The notes beneath the pieces were generated by a model. The model did not search any database. It was not told where the DNA came from and worked only from the letters and a program-made list of their open reading frames with translations. The translations under genes and the position numbers were made by a program. This document shows positions 19,920 to 28,937 of a stretch of 64,000 nt of DNA, piece after piece; the stretch's first letter is position 1; each line of letters begins with the position of its first letter. The stretch lies in contig JACOND010000004.1 of the NCBI GenBank assembly GCA_014323935.1, positions 1-64,000 on the forward strand, written 5' to 3'. This DNA is from Bdellovibrionales bacterium. GTDB taxonomy: Bacteria > Bdellovibrionota > Bdellovibrionia > Bdellovibrionales > UBA1609.

Positions 19920-20014
19920 CTTAGAAAGATTTAATTTTCCCTAAAAAAAACAGATCTTTTTTTAAACAAAAAGAAAAAGATTAAAAAAAAAGCAATTAAA
20001 TAAAAAATTATTTC

Positions 20015-20527
20015 TTATATTTTTCTCTTATATTTTTTGTTATAAGCGGTGTAAACTTGATCTGTAAGGTCTAAATTTGCTGAGACCCATAAAATATCAT
20101 TTCCTATGTTTTTTACAACGCTATAACCTGCTTTTTTAGCAACGTCTCCTATAACAACTTTCAATCTATTTAAAATAGGATCCATAAGCTCTTTTTGTAA
20201 ATTTTGTAAGCGAATTTCTTCATCTTTAGCTTTTTTTTGAAACTCAAAAACTCTCCTTTGAAACTGAGTCAATTTTGCATTTTTAGCTTGTTCAGACAAA
20301 AGAGCAACTTCTTTTTTTAAAGATTCTTCCTCTTTTTTTAACTGACTTTCTAATTTTGTTAACTCACTTTGAGCCTTCTTAGATTCTTTTTCTAACCTAG
20401 CCTTAACAGCTTTACCTTGATGGGTTTGCTCAAAAGCTCTCATAGTATTTACAAAACCCGTCTTAGCAATCGAAGGAAAAGAAAGTAACAGTAAAAAATA
20501 AATTAAAAAGTGTATTCCTATTTTCAT
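20015..20527 (-). CDS. OmpH/Skp family periplasmic chaperone
   Basis: Signal peptide plus coiled coil; located immediately downstream of bamA. Confidence 0.85.
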   Translation of the reverse strand: MKIGIHFLIYFLLLLSFPSIAKTGFVNTMRAFEQTHQGKAVKARLEKESKKAQSELTKLESQLKKEEESLKKEVALLSEQAKNAKLTQFQRRVFEFQKKAKDEEIRLQNLQKELMDPILNRLKVVIGDVAKKAGYSVVKNIGNDILWVSANLDLTDQVYTAYNKKYKRKI

Positions 20528-20637
20528 AATAGCCTCCTATTTTTAAACCCCCTTTTACTCTAGCTTTGTATTTTTAACAAGTCTTTTTTTATTTTTTACT
20601 TATAAAAAAACACTTTCTCACACATTTTGTAAGTCAA

Positions 20638-23247
20638 CTAAAAAGTAGAACCGAAACTAAATTGAATTTCCCAAGACTCTTCCCCGTACTCTTTTCTGGG
20701 CTTATAGGGTTTAGCTAGATCTAAATTTAAAGGACCAAAAGGAGAAAGCCATCTTAAACCTATTCCTACATTAGCTCTTAACTGATCTTTTAGATTAAAG
20801 CCTAAACTATCATTAGCCTCCCCGATATCAAAAAAAGTAGCTAATCTCAATCCCGCCTGTTCTATCAGAGGAATTTCGAGTTCTAAACTGTAAAAAAGTT
20901 TTTGTTTTCCTCCATAAGGTCTCCTAGCAAAAGCTTCAGGGTCTATTTTATCCTCTTCCTTAAGACCTTCTTGACTGATATACTTTCTCGCTAATTCTTT
21001 AGCTTTTTCAGATTCTTTTTTAGGTCCTTGAGAGTTCACAGAAAAACCTCTTAAATTATAAGGACCTCCTAACAAAAAGAGATCTGTAAAAGGAACAGGC
21101 TTATCTTTTACATTAGAAAAAACCCAACCTAAATCCAACCTATTTTTTATAACAAGTTTCCAAAAAGGATTATAATAATACTTGAAATTTCCTGTTAATT
21201 TTGTATAATCAAAATCTCCTCCTAATCCTACAAACTCTCCTGTCATTCTTGTAAAAAAACCCTTTGTAGGATAAAAACGATCATTTCTTTTATCCTTTTC
21301 CCATATAATTGAAAGAGAACTTTTATAACCTTTAGCAATGCTAAAATCATAAATATCACTGAACTGATAGCGAAAAAGATCTTCTTTTGAAAGGTTTTCA
21401 AGATTTTGTTCATCTGAAATATCAGAACTCTCTCGTTTAAAAACATTAAAAATAGAGGAAAAACCAGGGAGTCCTCTAACAAGATAAAGAGGTTCATCAG
21501 AGCTTTGTTGATGTGAAAATTTATATTTTAAAAAAAGAGTTGAAAAAAGACCTAATTTCCTTCCTACAGTCAAAGAAGAACCCGTTTCCATACTAAAATA
21601 AGTATCATAACCCGTATTTGTAAGGATTTGTCCTAAATTAAAACCTCCAGAACCGGTATAACTTTGCTGACCTACATGAAAAACCTCAAAACCAAAATTC
21701 CAAAGGCTGTCTAAAAAATAAGGATTTTGATAAGAAATAAAACCCGTTTCATCGTAAGCACTCAAACTGATTTTAAGTGCAAAACTTTCTTCTAAACCAA
21801 AAATATTATCTTTTTTAAAATTCCCTTGAATCGTTAATTTTTGAATACTATTATATCCTAAGGCTAAACCTGCTTCTCCTATGGTTTCTCTTTCTTTAAC
21901 AACTGTTGTTAAATCCAATTCTCTTTTTTTAGAAGAAAGGAGAGAAGGGGAAATATCTACTTTTTCAAAAACAACTAACTGCTCTAGTAACTGCTGAGTT
22001 AAATCAATTTGATTTTGATTATAAATATCCCCTTCTTTAATTTGAAATCGTCTAAAAATAATTTTGTCTCTCGCATTTTGATTGCCTGTAATTTTAATAC
22101 GTCTGACTTTATATTTTTCTCCTCTACTAATTTTAAAAGTAAGGTTTATTTTATTTTCTTCTAAACTATCTGGATAAAATAAAGGCTCTACTTTTACAAA
22201 AGCATAACCTTGGTTTTTATAAATATTAGAAATAAATTGAATATCTTGTTGTAAAGCACTTAAAGAAAAATACTCCTTTTGAGATAACTTGAGTCGATCT
22301 TTTTGAGAAGACAGCTCTTTTTCTTTAAAAAAATACTCTCCCATTTTAAATCGAATTCCTTCTGTAATTTCAAAAGTCACAAAAAGGTTTCTTTGATCGG
22401 GAGTTATGCTGATTCTAGGCGGATGAATTTTCACATTTAAATAACCTTGATCCCTGTAATAAAACTCTAGGACTTGTAAATCTCTTTCTAGATATTCTTT
22501 TTTATACACTCCAGAAAAGTTTAAAAAACTAAATAAGTTTTTTTCCTGTAATTGCATAAAAGGCTTAAAGCTCTTAGCAGAAATATTTCTATTTCCAATA
22601 AATTGAATCTTTTGAATTAAAAGTCTTCTGTTTTCTTTGATGTCTATAATAAGCTTAAAGGCTTTTTTATTTGCAGAATTTTTTTTTAAACGGTAGGAGA
22701 TTTCAGCTAAATAATAAGCCTGATCTTCATATTTTTTTTTTATAGAAACAAAGCTTTGCTGAAGTTTGTAAAGATCTAAAAATTCATATTCTTTAACTGA
22801 GATCTCTTCTTTCAATTCTTTGTCATTTAAGGTTTCATTTCCTTTAAACTCTAGGCTGGAAATATAAATTCTTTCAATAAATTTATAAAAAAGAACTTTT
22901 TCTTTTTTTTTAGATCTGCCTAAACTGACTTGAATATCATCAAAAAAACCTAAAGAAAAAAGATGCTTCACATCGGTTTGAATATCCCCTGTTGTTAAAC
23001 TTTTTCTTTTTTTAACTTTAGTATAAGTATCCGATAAATGAAGCTGAATAAGCTTAGAGTCAATCACTTGATTTCCCTGAAGTACAATCCGATCGACTGG
23101 ACCAATCCATCTTCCTGTAGCCTTAGATTTAAGCTGAGCAATCTTTCTATCTTTGATCATAGAATTTTTTGCAAACAGCTTGTCCTCAGCAAATGAGAAG
23201 CTTGCAAAAATACAAAAAAACAGTAAAAAGTCAAATTTAATTAACAT
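20638..23247 (-). CDS. bamA: Outer membrane protein assembly factor BamA
   Basis: POTRA repeats, VRGLPGFSS/LRGF barrel motifs, C-terminal IQFSFGSTF. Confidence 0.93.
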   Translation of the reverse strand: MLIKFDFLLFFCIFASFSFAEDKLFAKNSMIKDRKIAQLKSKATGRWIGPVDRIVLQGNQVIDSKLIQLHLSDTYTKVKKRKSLTTGDIQTDVKHLFSLGFFDDIQVSLGRSKKKEKVLFYKFIERIYISSLEFKGNETLNDKELKEEISVKEYEFLDLYKLQQSFVSIKKKYEDQAYYLAEISYRLKKNSANKKAFKLIIDIKENRRLLIQKIQFIGNRNISAKSFKPFMQLQEKNLFSFLNFSGVYKKEYLERDLQVLEFYYRDQGYLNVKIHPPRISITPDQRNLFVTFEITEGIRFKMGEYFFKEKELSSQKDRLKLSQKEYFSLSALQQDIQFISNIYKNQGYAFVKVEPLFYPDSLEENKINLTFKISRGEKYKVRRIKITGNQNARDKIIFRRFQIKEGDIYNQNQIDLTQQLLEQLVVFEKVDISPSLLSSKKRELDLTTVVKERETIGEAGLALGYNSIQKLTIQGNFKKDNIFGLEESFALKISLSAYDETGFISYQNPYFLDSLWNFGFEVFHVGQQSYTGSGGFNLGQILTNTGYDTYFSMETGSSLTVGRKLGLFSTLFLKYKFSHQQSSDEPLYLVRGLPGFSSIFNVFKRESSDISDEQNLENLSKEDLFRYQFSDIYDFSIAKGYKSSLSIIWEKDKRNDRFYPTKGFFTRMTGEFVGLGGDFDYTKLTGNFKYYYNPFWKLVIKNRLDLGWVFSNVKDKPVPFTDLFLLGGPYNLRGFSVNSQGPKKESEKAKELARKYISQEGLKEEDKIDPEAFARRPYGGKQKLFYSLELEIPLIEQAGLRLATFFDIGEANDSLGFNLKDQLRANVGIGLRWLSPFGPLNLDLAKPYKPRKEYGEESWEIQFSFGSTF

Positions 23248-23407
23248 AATTTAGTTCCATAGAAAATAGTAAAATAAATCCTTTATGGCAATATTGCAAC
23301 CTGTTAATTTTTAAAATTTAAGCAATTTCTTATTAACTGATTAAAAAAAAACATTCAAAACCTTAATAACAAAAATAAAGCTTACAAAAACTTTCACTTT
23401 CTTAATT

Positions 23408-24088
23408 TTAATCAGCTTTTAAATTTCCATCTTCTAACATCAAAACAGAAGAAAAAGCATCTGCAAAAAAACTATTGTGACTTACGGCAATTAAACTGAT
23501 TTTAAAAGTCTCTTGAAGCTCAAAAAATAAATCTCTAATAATTAAGCCATTTTTTTTATCTAAACTCCCGACAGGTTCATCCGCTAATATCAACTCAGGT
23601 TGATTCATTAAAGCTCTAGCAACGGAGGTTCTTTGAAGTTCTCCCCCACTGAGCTGAGAGGGATAATGTGTCAGACGTTCTTTCAAACCTAAAGTCTCAG
23701 CTAAAAAACTTGCTCTTTCTAGAGACTTTTTTTTAGGTTTATTGGCAATATAAGCTGGGAGCTGAATATTTTCTAAAACTGTAAGTTCTTTTAAAAGATA
23801 ATGAAATTGAAAAACAAAACCCAGTTTATCTCTTCTAAAAAAAGCTTTTTGTTGATCTGTCCAGGAGCTGATATCTTGTCCATAAAAAATTCTCTCCCCT
23901 GAACTTGGTTCATCTAAAGATCCCATCAAATTTAATAAAGTACTTTTCCCACTTCCTGAAGGACCTCGAATGCATATCGAATCTCCTTTTTTAACACTGA
24001 GATTCACATTTTTTAAAATATCAAGGGTATAAGAGTCCAATTGATAACTCTTACATAAATTTTTTATAACATAAATAACTTCAGACAT
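23408..24088 (-). CDS. lolD: Lipoprotein-releasing ABC transporter ATP-binding protein LolD-like
   Basis: GPSGSGKSTLLN, LSGGELQRTSVARALMNQPELILADEPVGSLD. Confidence 0.85.
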   Translation of the reverse strand: MSEVIYVIKNLCKSYQLDSYTLDILKNVNLSVKKGDSICIRGPSGSGKSTLLNLMGSLDEPSSGERIFYGQDISSWTDQQKAFFRRDKLGFVFQFHYLLKELTVLENIQLPAYIANKPKKKSLERASFLAETLGLKERLTHYPSQLSGGELQRTSVARALMNQPELILADEPVGSLDKKNGLIIRDLFFELQETFKISLIAVSHNSFFADAFSSVLMLEDGNLKAD

Positions 24089-24094
24089 AATAAT

Positions 24095-24430
24095 TTAAGA
24101 GGAAAGAGATTGATTGATCCACTTTAAAAAAGAGACATCAGCTTGATTCAAAGCAATAGCAAAAATGCTAGGACATTCGTAAGGATGTTTTTTTTTAATT
24201 TCTTGAGACATTTTGACATAAAGTATTTTTTTTGTTTTTAAAAGCAAAATTGACTCTTTCGTCTTTTGTATTTTGCTTTCCCACTCATAAAAAGAAAAAG
24301 CTTGAGGAATTAAATTCACACAAGCCACTAATTTTTTAGATAAAAGATGATAAGCTATCTCTTCCCCAAGTTCAAAAGAAGGAACAGGACAGTAAACAAG
24401 TAAAAAATCCTCTGCTTTCATAGGATTCAA
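24095..24430 (-). CDS. cutA: CutA family divalent cation tolerance protein
   Basis: VYCPVPSFELGEEIAYHLLSKKLVACVNLIP...YEWESKIQ...HPYECPSIFAI. Confidence 0.9.
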   Translation of the reverse strand: MNPMKAEDFLLVYCPVPSFELGEEIAYHLLSKKLVACVNLIPQAFSFYEWESKIQKTKESILLLKTKKILYVKMSQEIKKKHPYECPSIFAIALNQADVSFLKWINQSLSS

Positions 24431-24442
24431 AGTGCCTAAAAA

Positions 24443-24865
24443 TTAACTCGAACAAATTTCCTTATCTTTTTGTAAAAACCTCAAAATAGCTTTTTTCCCG
24501 GCGATCGTTTTTTTTGAAGTCTTTAAACTCGGAGAAGATGAAACCTGGTAATGTTTATAAAACTCACTCGGAGCCCCAGAAAAAACTTCATACTCCTTTT
24601 CAAAATCCTTAACTTTTTTTAACATAGCTTTAATCTGAGAACCACTTATAAAAAAACCTATCTGAGCTGGAGAAGGTTTTTTACCTTTACAAAAGCTTTT
24701 CAATTCTAAAAGAAGTTCAGAACAAGAGTGACAGGACTGAGATAAAAATAGCCATTTTTTAGATTGAATATCAGGCTTTTGTTCTTCCTTTGTCTTAAGA
24801 TTGAAAATTCCAAAAGAATTGAAAGAAAAAATTAAAAAAGGTAAAAGCAAAAGACTTCTCAACAT
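24443..24865 (-). CDS. Hypothetical exported protein with CxxC motif
   Basis: N-terminal signal peptide, SQSCHSCSELL; possibly thioredoxin-like. Confidence 0.6.
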   Translation of the reverse strand: MLRSLLLLPFLIFSFNSFGIFNLKTKEEQKPDIQSKKWLFLSQSCHSCSELLLELKSFCKGKKPSPAQIGFFISGSQIKAMLKKVKDFEKEYEVFSGAPSEFYKHYQVSSSPSLKTSKKTIAGKKAILRFLQKDKEICSS

Positions 24866-24955
24866 CTTAAATTAAGTCATATAGTAAAAAAATAGAAAAA
24901 TCAACTTAATTCTAAAATTCCATTTTAAAAGAATTAAAAATAATTAACTCAAAGG

Positions 24956-25999
24956 ATGAATTTATTGTATATAAAAAAAATGACTTTTCACAAACAAGAA
25001 ATTTTTCAAATTACAATAGGTCTTGTATGTTATAGAGAAAAAGAAGATTTAGCTCTCGTTTTAGAAGATATTAAAAGACAAACTCTTTTTAAACAAGTCA
25101 AAGAAATTATTTTATTTCAAAATGGAACTTGCCAAATTACAAAAAAAGTAGCAGAAAGCTTTAGAAATCAGCTTCCTTTAGTTTTTTTATCTTCAAATAA
25201 AAACAATTTAGGTTTAGCTAGAGCTCGAATTGTAGAAAAGGCTCAAACCGAATGGATTGCTTTTACTGACAGTGACTGCCGTTTAAAAGAAAACTGGCTA
25301 GAAATTTTAGTTCAAAATAAAAATTCTCTTTTAGATAAATACAAGCCTGTTGCTTTAGGAGGACCTAACCGTCTTCCTGAAAACAAGTTTTGGAAAAAAA
25401 TGATCAATTTAAGCCTAGATTTTCCTATAGGACATGCTTTTTCAGCTCAAGCTTGGCAACCTAAAAAAGCAAGACGTGTCTCTCATATTCCTACAACCAA
25501 TGGATTTTTTTTAAAATCCGCTTGTTTAAAAGCAGGGAATTTTTCAGAAAAATTTCCTTTTGTAGGGGAAGATTTAGAACTGGGAAAGAGATTAAAAAAA
25601 CAAGGGGCTTTGTATTTATTTCCCCGCCCCATAGTGATCAATAATTATGCCTCATCTTATGCGAACAGTTTGAAAAGGTTATATGTGTTTGCTCGCTTTC
25701 AAAAACAAAATAAAGGTTTATTTTATTATTTAACTTTGTTTTTTTTACCTCTTTTTACATTTAGTTTTTCTATTATTTTTATAGATTTTTTCTTTCCTAT
25801 TTCTAAGGGAATTTTAAAAACAAGTCTCCTGTTTTTATCCTTCTACTTTTTACTTTTATGGATTTATAGTTTTAGAGCCTTTATTAAAACAAAAAAACTA
25901 TCTTCTTTTCTTCTCGTGTTTTTTTACTTAGCACAACATATCTCTTACTCTTTAGGAGTTAATAGGGAAGCTTTCCGCTTTTCAAAAGGGACTGAGTGA
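24956..25999 (+). CDS. Family 2 glycosyltransferase
   Basis: GLVCYREKEDLALVLEDIKRQ...IAFTDSDCRLKENWLEILV; C-terminal TM segments. Confidence 0.88.
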   Translation: MNLLYIKKMTFHKQEIFQITIGLVCYREKEDLALVLEDIKRQTLFKQVKEIILFQNGTCQITKKVAESFRNQLPLVFLSSNKNNLGLARARIVEKAQTEWIAFTDSDCRLKENWLEILVQNKNSLLDKYKPVALGGPNRLPENKFWKKMINLSLDFPIGHAFSAQAWQPKKARRVSHIPTTNGFFLKSACLKAGNFSEKFPFVGEDLELGKRLKKQGALYLFPRPIVINNYASSYANSLKRLYVFARFQKQNKGLFYYLTLFFLPLFTFSFSIIFIDFFFPISKGILKTSLLFLSFYFLLLWIYSFRAFIKTKKLSSFLLVFFYLAQHISYSLGVNREAFRFSKGTE

Positions 26000-26715
26000 T
26001 TGGAATCTTTTTTTGTTTCTTTTTCCAAAAAATTCACCGTTAAAGGAAAGCTTTTTAAAAGATTTTTAATATTTTGACCCTCTTTTTCATCTTTTTTTGC
26101 ATTTTGTAAATTTTGCTTTTGCACAGAATGATCAAATTCCTTAGAAACAGAGTTTAAAGTTTTATCTTCTTCCTCCTTTGTAGCAAAAAGTTCTTCTAAC
26201 TGTTTATCTGAAGGAAGAGTTTTTAAATTTTCTAAGCCAAAAGTTTCCAAAAATTTCTTAGTTGTTTTGTAAAGAGAAGGTTTCCCTGGAAGATCACTTT
26301 GCCCCGCCCAACAAACCAATTCTTTTTCAATAAGATTTCTTAAAAGATGAGCAGAATCTACACCCCTTATTTCATCGACTCTCATTTTTGTACAAGGTTG
26401 CTCAAAAGCTATGATAGCAAGAGCTTCTAGACTGAGTTTTGAAAGACGAAAAACAACAGGAGGCTTCATTTTTTTAATGTAATCTTTATTCTCTGCTTTT
26501 GTTCTAAGCTGCCAACCTTTTGATACTTTTTCTAAATGAATCCCTCTTTCTTCTAAAAGGTAAGCTTGCTTTAATTCTTTGAGAATTTCCAGAATTTCTT
26601 TTGAAGATAAATCTCCTTTAAACAAAGTTTCAAAATCACAAAGAGGTCTAGGTTCACTGCTGACAAAGAGTAAACTTTCTATAATAGAAAAAGCTTTTTG
26701 TTTAGATAAATTCAT
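25945..26715 (-). CDS. scpB: Segregation and condensation protein B
   Basis: IIESLLFVSSEPRPL...LEALAIIAFEQPCTKMRVDEIRGVDSAHLLRNLIEKELV. Confidence 0.92.
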   Translation of the reverse strand: MNLSKQKAFSIIESLLFVSSEPRPLCDFETLFKGDLSSKEILEILKELKQAYLLEERGIHLEKVSKGWQLRTKAENKDYIKKMKPPVVFRLSKLSLEALAIIAFEQPCTKMRVDEIRGVDSAHLLRNLIEKELVCWAGQSDLPGKPSLYKTTKKFLETFGLENLKTLPSDKQLEELFATKEEEDKTLNSVSKEFDHSVQKQNLQNAKKDEKEGQNIKNLLKSFPLTVNFLEKETKKDSNHSVPFEKRKASLLTPKE

Positions 26716-26740
26716 AAAATCACCGAGTTATGTACCTTTT

Positions 26741-27562
26741 TTAAAGTTCTTTTGATAAATTCTCATCCTGTTTTTTACTTTCTATTTCTGTTAACACATG
26801 ACTTGTAACTTGTTTTTTTACTACTATATCTATATTTGAAAATAAAGTTTTTTGGAACAAGTTGACAAAACCAAATTTAGAAAGTTCTAACAAAGACAAA
26901 AAACTTAACAAAAAACTATAAGGAGTTTTACGAAGCAAAATCAACTGACTAAACTTAAGCTTTACACCCAATTTAAAAAAAGACAAGGTTTCTTTTAAAT
27001 GGTGAAGAAGACTTGGAGTCGGCTCTAAAATTTTATAATTTTTTTTTCTTTTTTGATATTCTAACTTCTTATTATAATAAGCTTGAGCTAATAACAGCAT
27101 TCCTTTTTCTTCATCCCTTTCAATTTTAGTTTCTTTAGGAACTTTAAACTGAAAGCTATGAACACTCTTCCAGCAATCACGACCTAAAATGTTTTGACTT
27201 GCTAAAAATTGAGCTAACTTTTTAAATTTTTGATAAACTATTAAAAGCAAAGAAAGCTTTTGTTGGAACTCTTTTAAATCAGGTTCTTCGTCCTGTTTTT
27301 TGTCTTCAGGAATAAGACTTTTAGATTTCAAATAGAGAAGCCAAGTTGCCATTTTAATAAAATCCCCAGCCCTATTTAAATCAGGCTCAAAGACATGTTT
27401 TAAATAGTTGACATATTGATCGGTAATTTGAGAAACATTTATTTTAAAAATATCCATCTTGTTATCTTTTACCAGTTGCAACAATAAATCTAAAGGTCCT
27501 GAAAAATCATTTAACTTAAAAACAAAAGAGGTCTCAAGATTTGTAAAGGGTTCTTTTTTCAT
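26741..27562 (-). CDS. scpA: Segregation and condensation protein A
   Basis: FSGPLDLLLQLVKDNKMDIFKINVSQITDQYVNYL...FIKMATWLLYLKSKSLIP. Confidence 0.93.
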   Translation of the reverse strand: MKKEPFTNLETSFVFKLNDFSGPLDLLLQLVKDNKMDIFKINVSQITDQYVNYLKHVFEPDLNRAGDFIKMATWLLYLKSKSLIPEDKKQDEEPDLKEFQQKLSLLLIVYQKFKKLAQFLASQNILGRDCWKSVHSFQFKVPKETKIERDEEKGMLLLAQAYYNKKLEYQKRKKNYKILEPTPSLLHHLKETLSFFKLGVKLKFSQLILLRKTPYSFLLSFLSLLELSKFGFVNLFQKTLFSNIDIVVKKQVTSHVLTEIESKKQDENLSKEL

Positions 27563-27839
27563 AATGGGTATTTTTCTTCCTAAAAAAACAAGGCTTAATT
27601 TATCCTAACATAACAAAGTCACTGCCTTTTTACAAATTGAAATTCAAAAAAATGAATTTTCTTCAATTTAAATTTTGAATTCCTTAGCTTACAAATAACA
27701 TAGATTCCATCAAAAAGGTAATTTTAAAGATAATGACATAATGTATTGAAAAAAATATTTTTAATTATTAATTAAGGTACTTTACTCTTCTAATAGTCTT
27801 GCTTCAAAAGAATATCTCCAACAAAAGAACTACTTAAAA

Positions 27840-28520
27840 TTAAGCGATTTTTTTAGCTAAACGAGCTTTAGTAAGTGAAAAAAAGAAAGTCACTTTTTCT
27901 TTAATAGCTTTGACTCCAATTTCTCCTCCGTGAACTTGTAAAATAGATTTGACTAAATTCAAACCTAAACCCGTCCCTTTCGTTTGTTGTTTCAAACTTT
28001 TTGTATAAAATACATCAAAAACTTTTTCACAGTCTATCTTTAGGGACGTTTTATTAGTAATAGAACAAAATAATTTATCTTTTTTCATTTTTATCTTAAT
28101 TTGAATGGTTTTTTTATCAAAAGAAAAGCGAATGGCGTTAGATAGCAGATTTCTTAAGACACAAGCTATCCAAATCTCATCTACAAAAACTTCTATAGAC
28201 TGAGTCTCTTGAATGTCTAAACAGATATTTTTTTGCTGAGCACTTGCATTAAAAGAAGAACAAACTTCTTTTAAAATCAAATTAAAATTATACCATTTAT
28301 AGTTTAATAATTTTTCTTTATTTTCTATCAATCTTAAATCTAAAATATTATGAATTAAATTATTTAAAAATTTTAATTCTGCCTTCATTAAAAGAATCAT
28401 ATCTTTATTTTTTTCAAAATTTTTTTCTAAAAGATTAAGTCCTAACTGCAAAACACTTAGAGGAGTTTTAAGTTCATGACTAAATAAACTAAGGGTATCT
28501 AATTGAGTGTCTAATTTCAT
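27840..28520 (-). CDS. Soluble sensor histidine kinase (HisKA plus HATPase_c only)
   Basis: LFSHELKTPLSVLQ H-box, GTGLGLNLVKSILQVHGGEIG G2-box; no TM or sensor domain in 226 aa. Confidence 0.88.
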   Translation of the reverse strand: MKLDTQLDTLSLFSHELKTPLSVLQLGLNLLEKNFEKNKDMILLMKAELKFLNNLIHNILDLRLIENKEKLLNYKWYNFNLILKEVCSSFNASAQQKNICLDIQETQSIEVFVDEIWIACVLRNLLSNAIRFSFDKKTIQIKIKMKKDKLFCSITNKTSLKIDCEKVFDVFYTKSLKQQTKGTGLGLNLVKSILQVHGGEIGVKAIKEKVTFFFSLTKARLAKKIA

Positions 28521-28937
28521 ATTTATTTTATCGGAATTTAAAGAAATAAATTTAAAATAATATTTTAAATTTATTTCTTTCCTTTAAGGCAATATTTAGA
28601 ACATACAGACTTGGTTGAAGATAAATTTCTCTTCTCAAATTCTAAAAATATAAATTTCTATAAATAAAGAAGCTCTCATTTCTGTATATCACTAGTTATG
28701 GAGCTTCGTATTTTTTTCCAAAATTTGGAAAAAATAGCTTTTTATATGATAACTAAGAGATCTCTTTAACTAGATGACATGCATCTAACCGGTGTCTTTC
28801 TATAAAGAGAACTTTTGAATTTTTTGATAGAAACTTTTAGTTACTATAACTTAATTTATTTCGAAACGTTAATGATATAATTGCCTTTTTTTAATATTAT
28901 TATCGACTTATAAACAAAAACATTTTATAAGAAAGCT

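Noticed and set aside
21243-21497. ORF 21243-21497
   Set aside because: Alternate frame on the same strand as bamA; no support.
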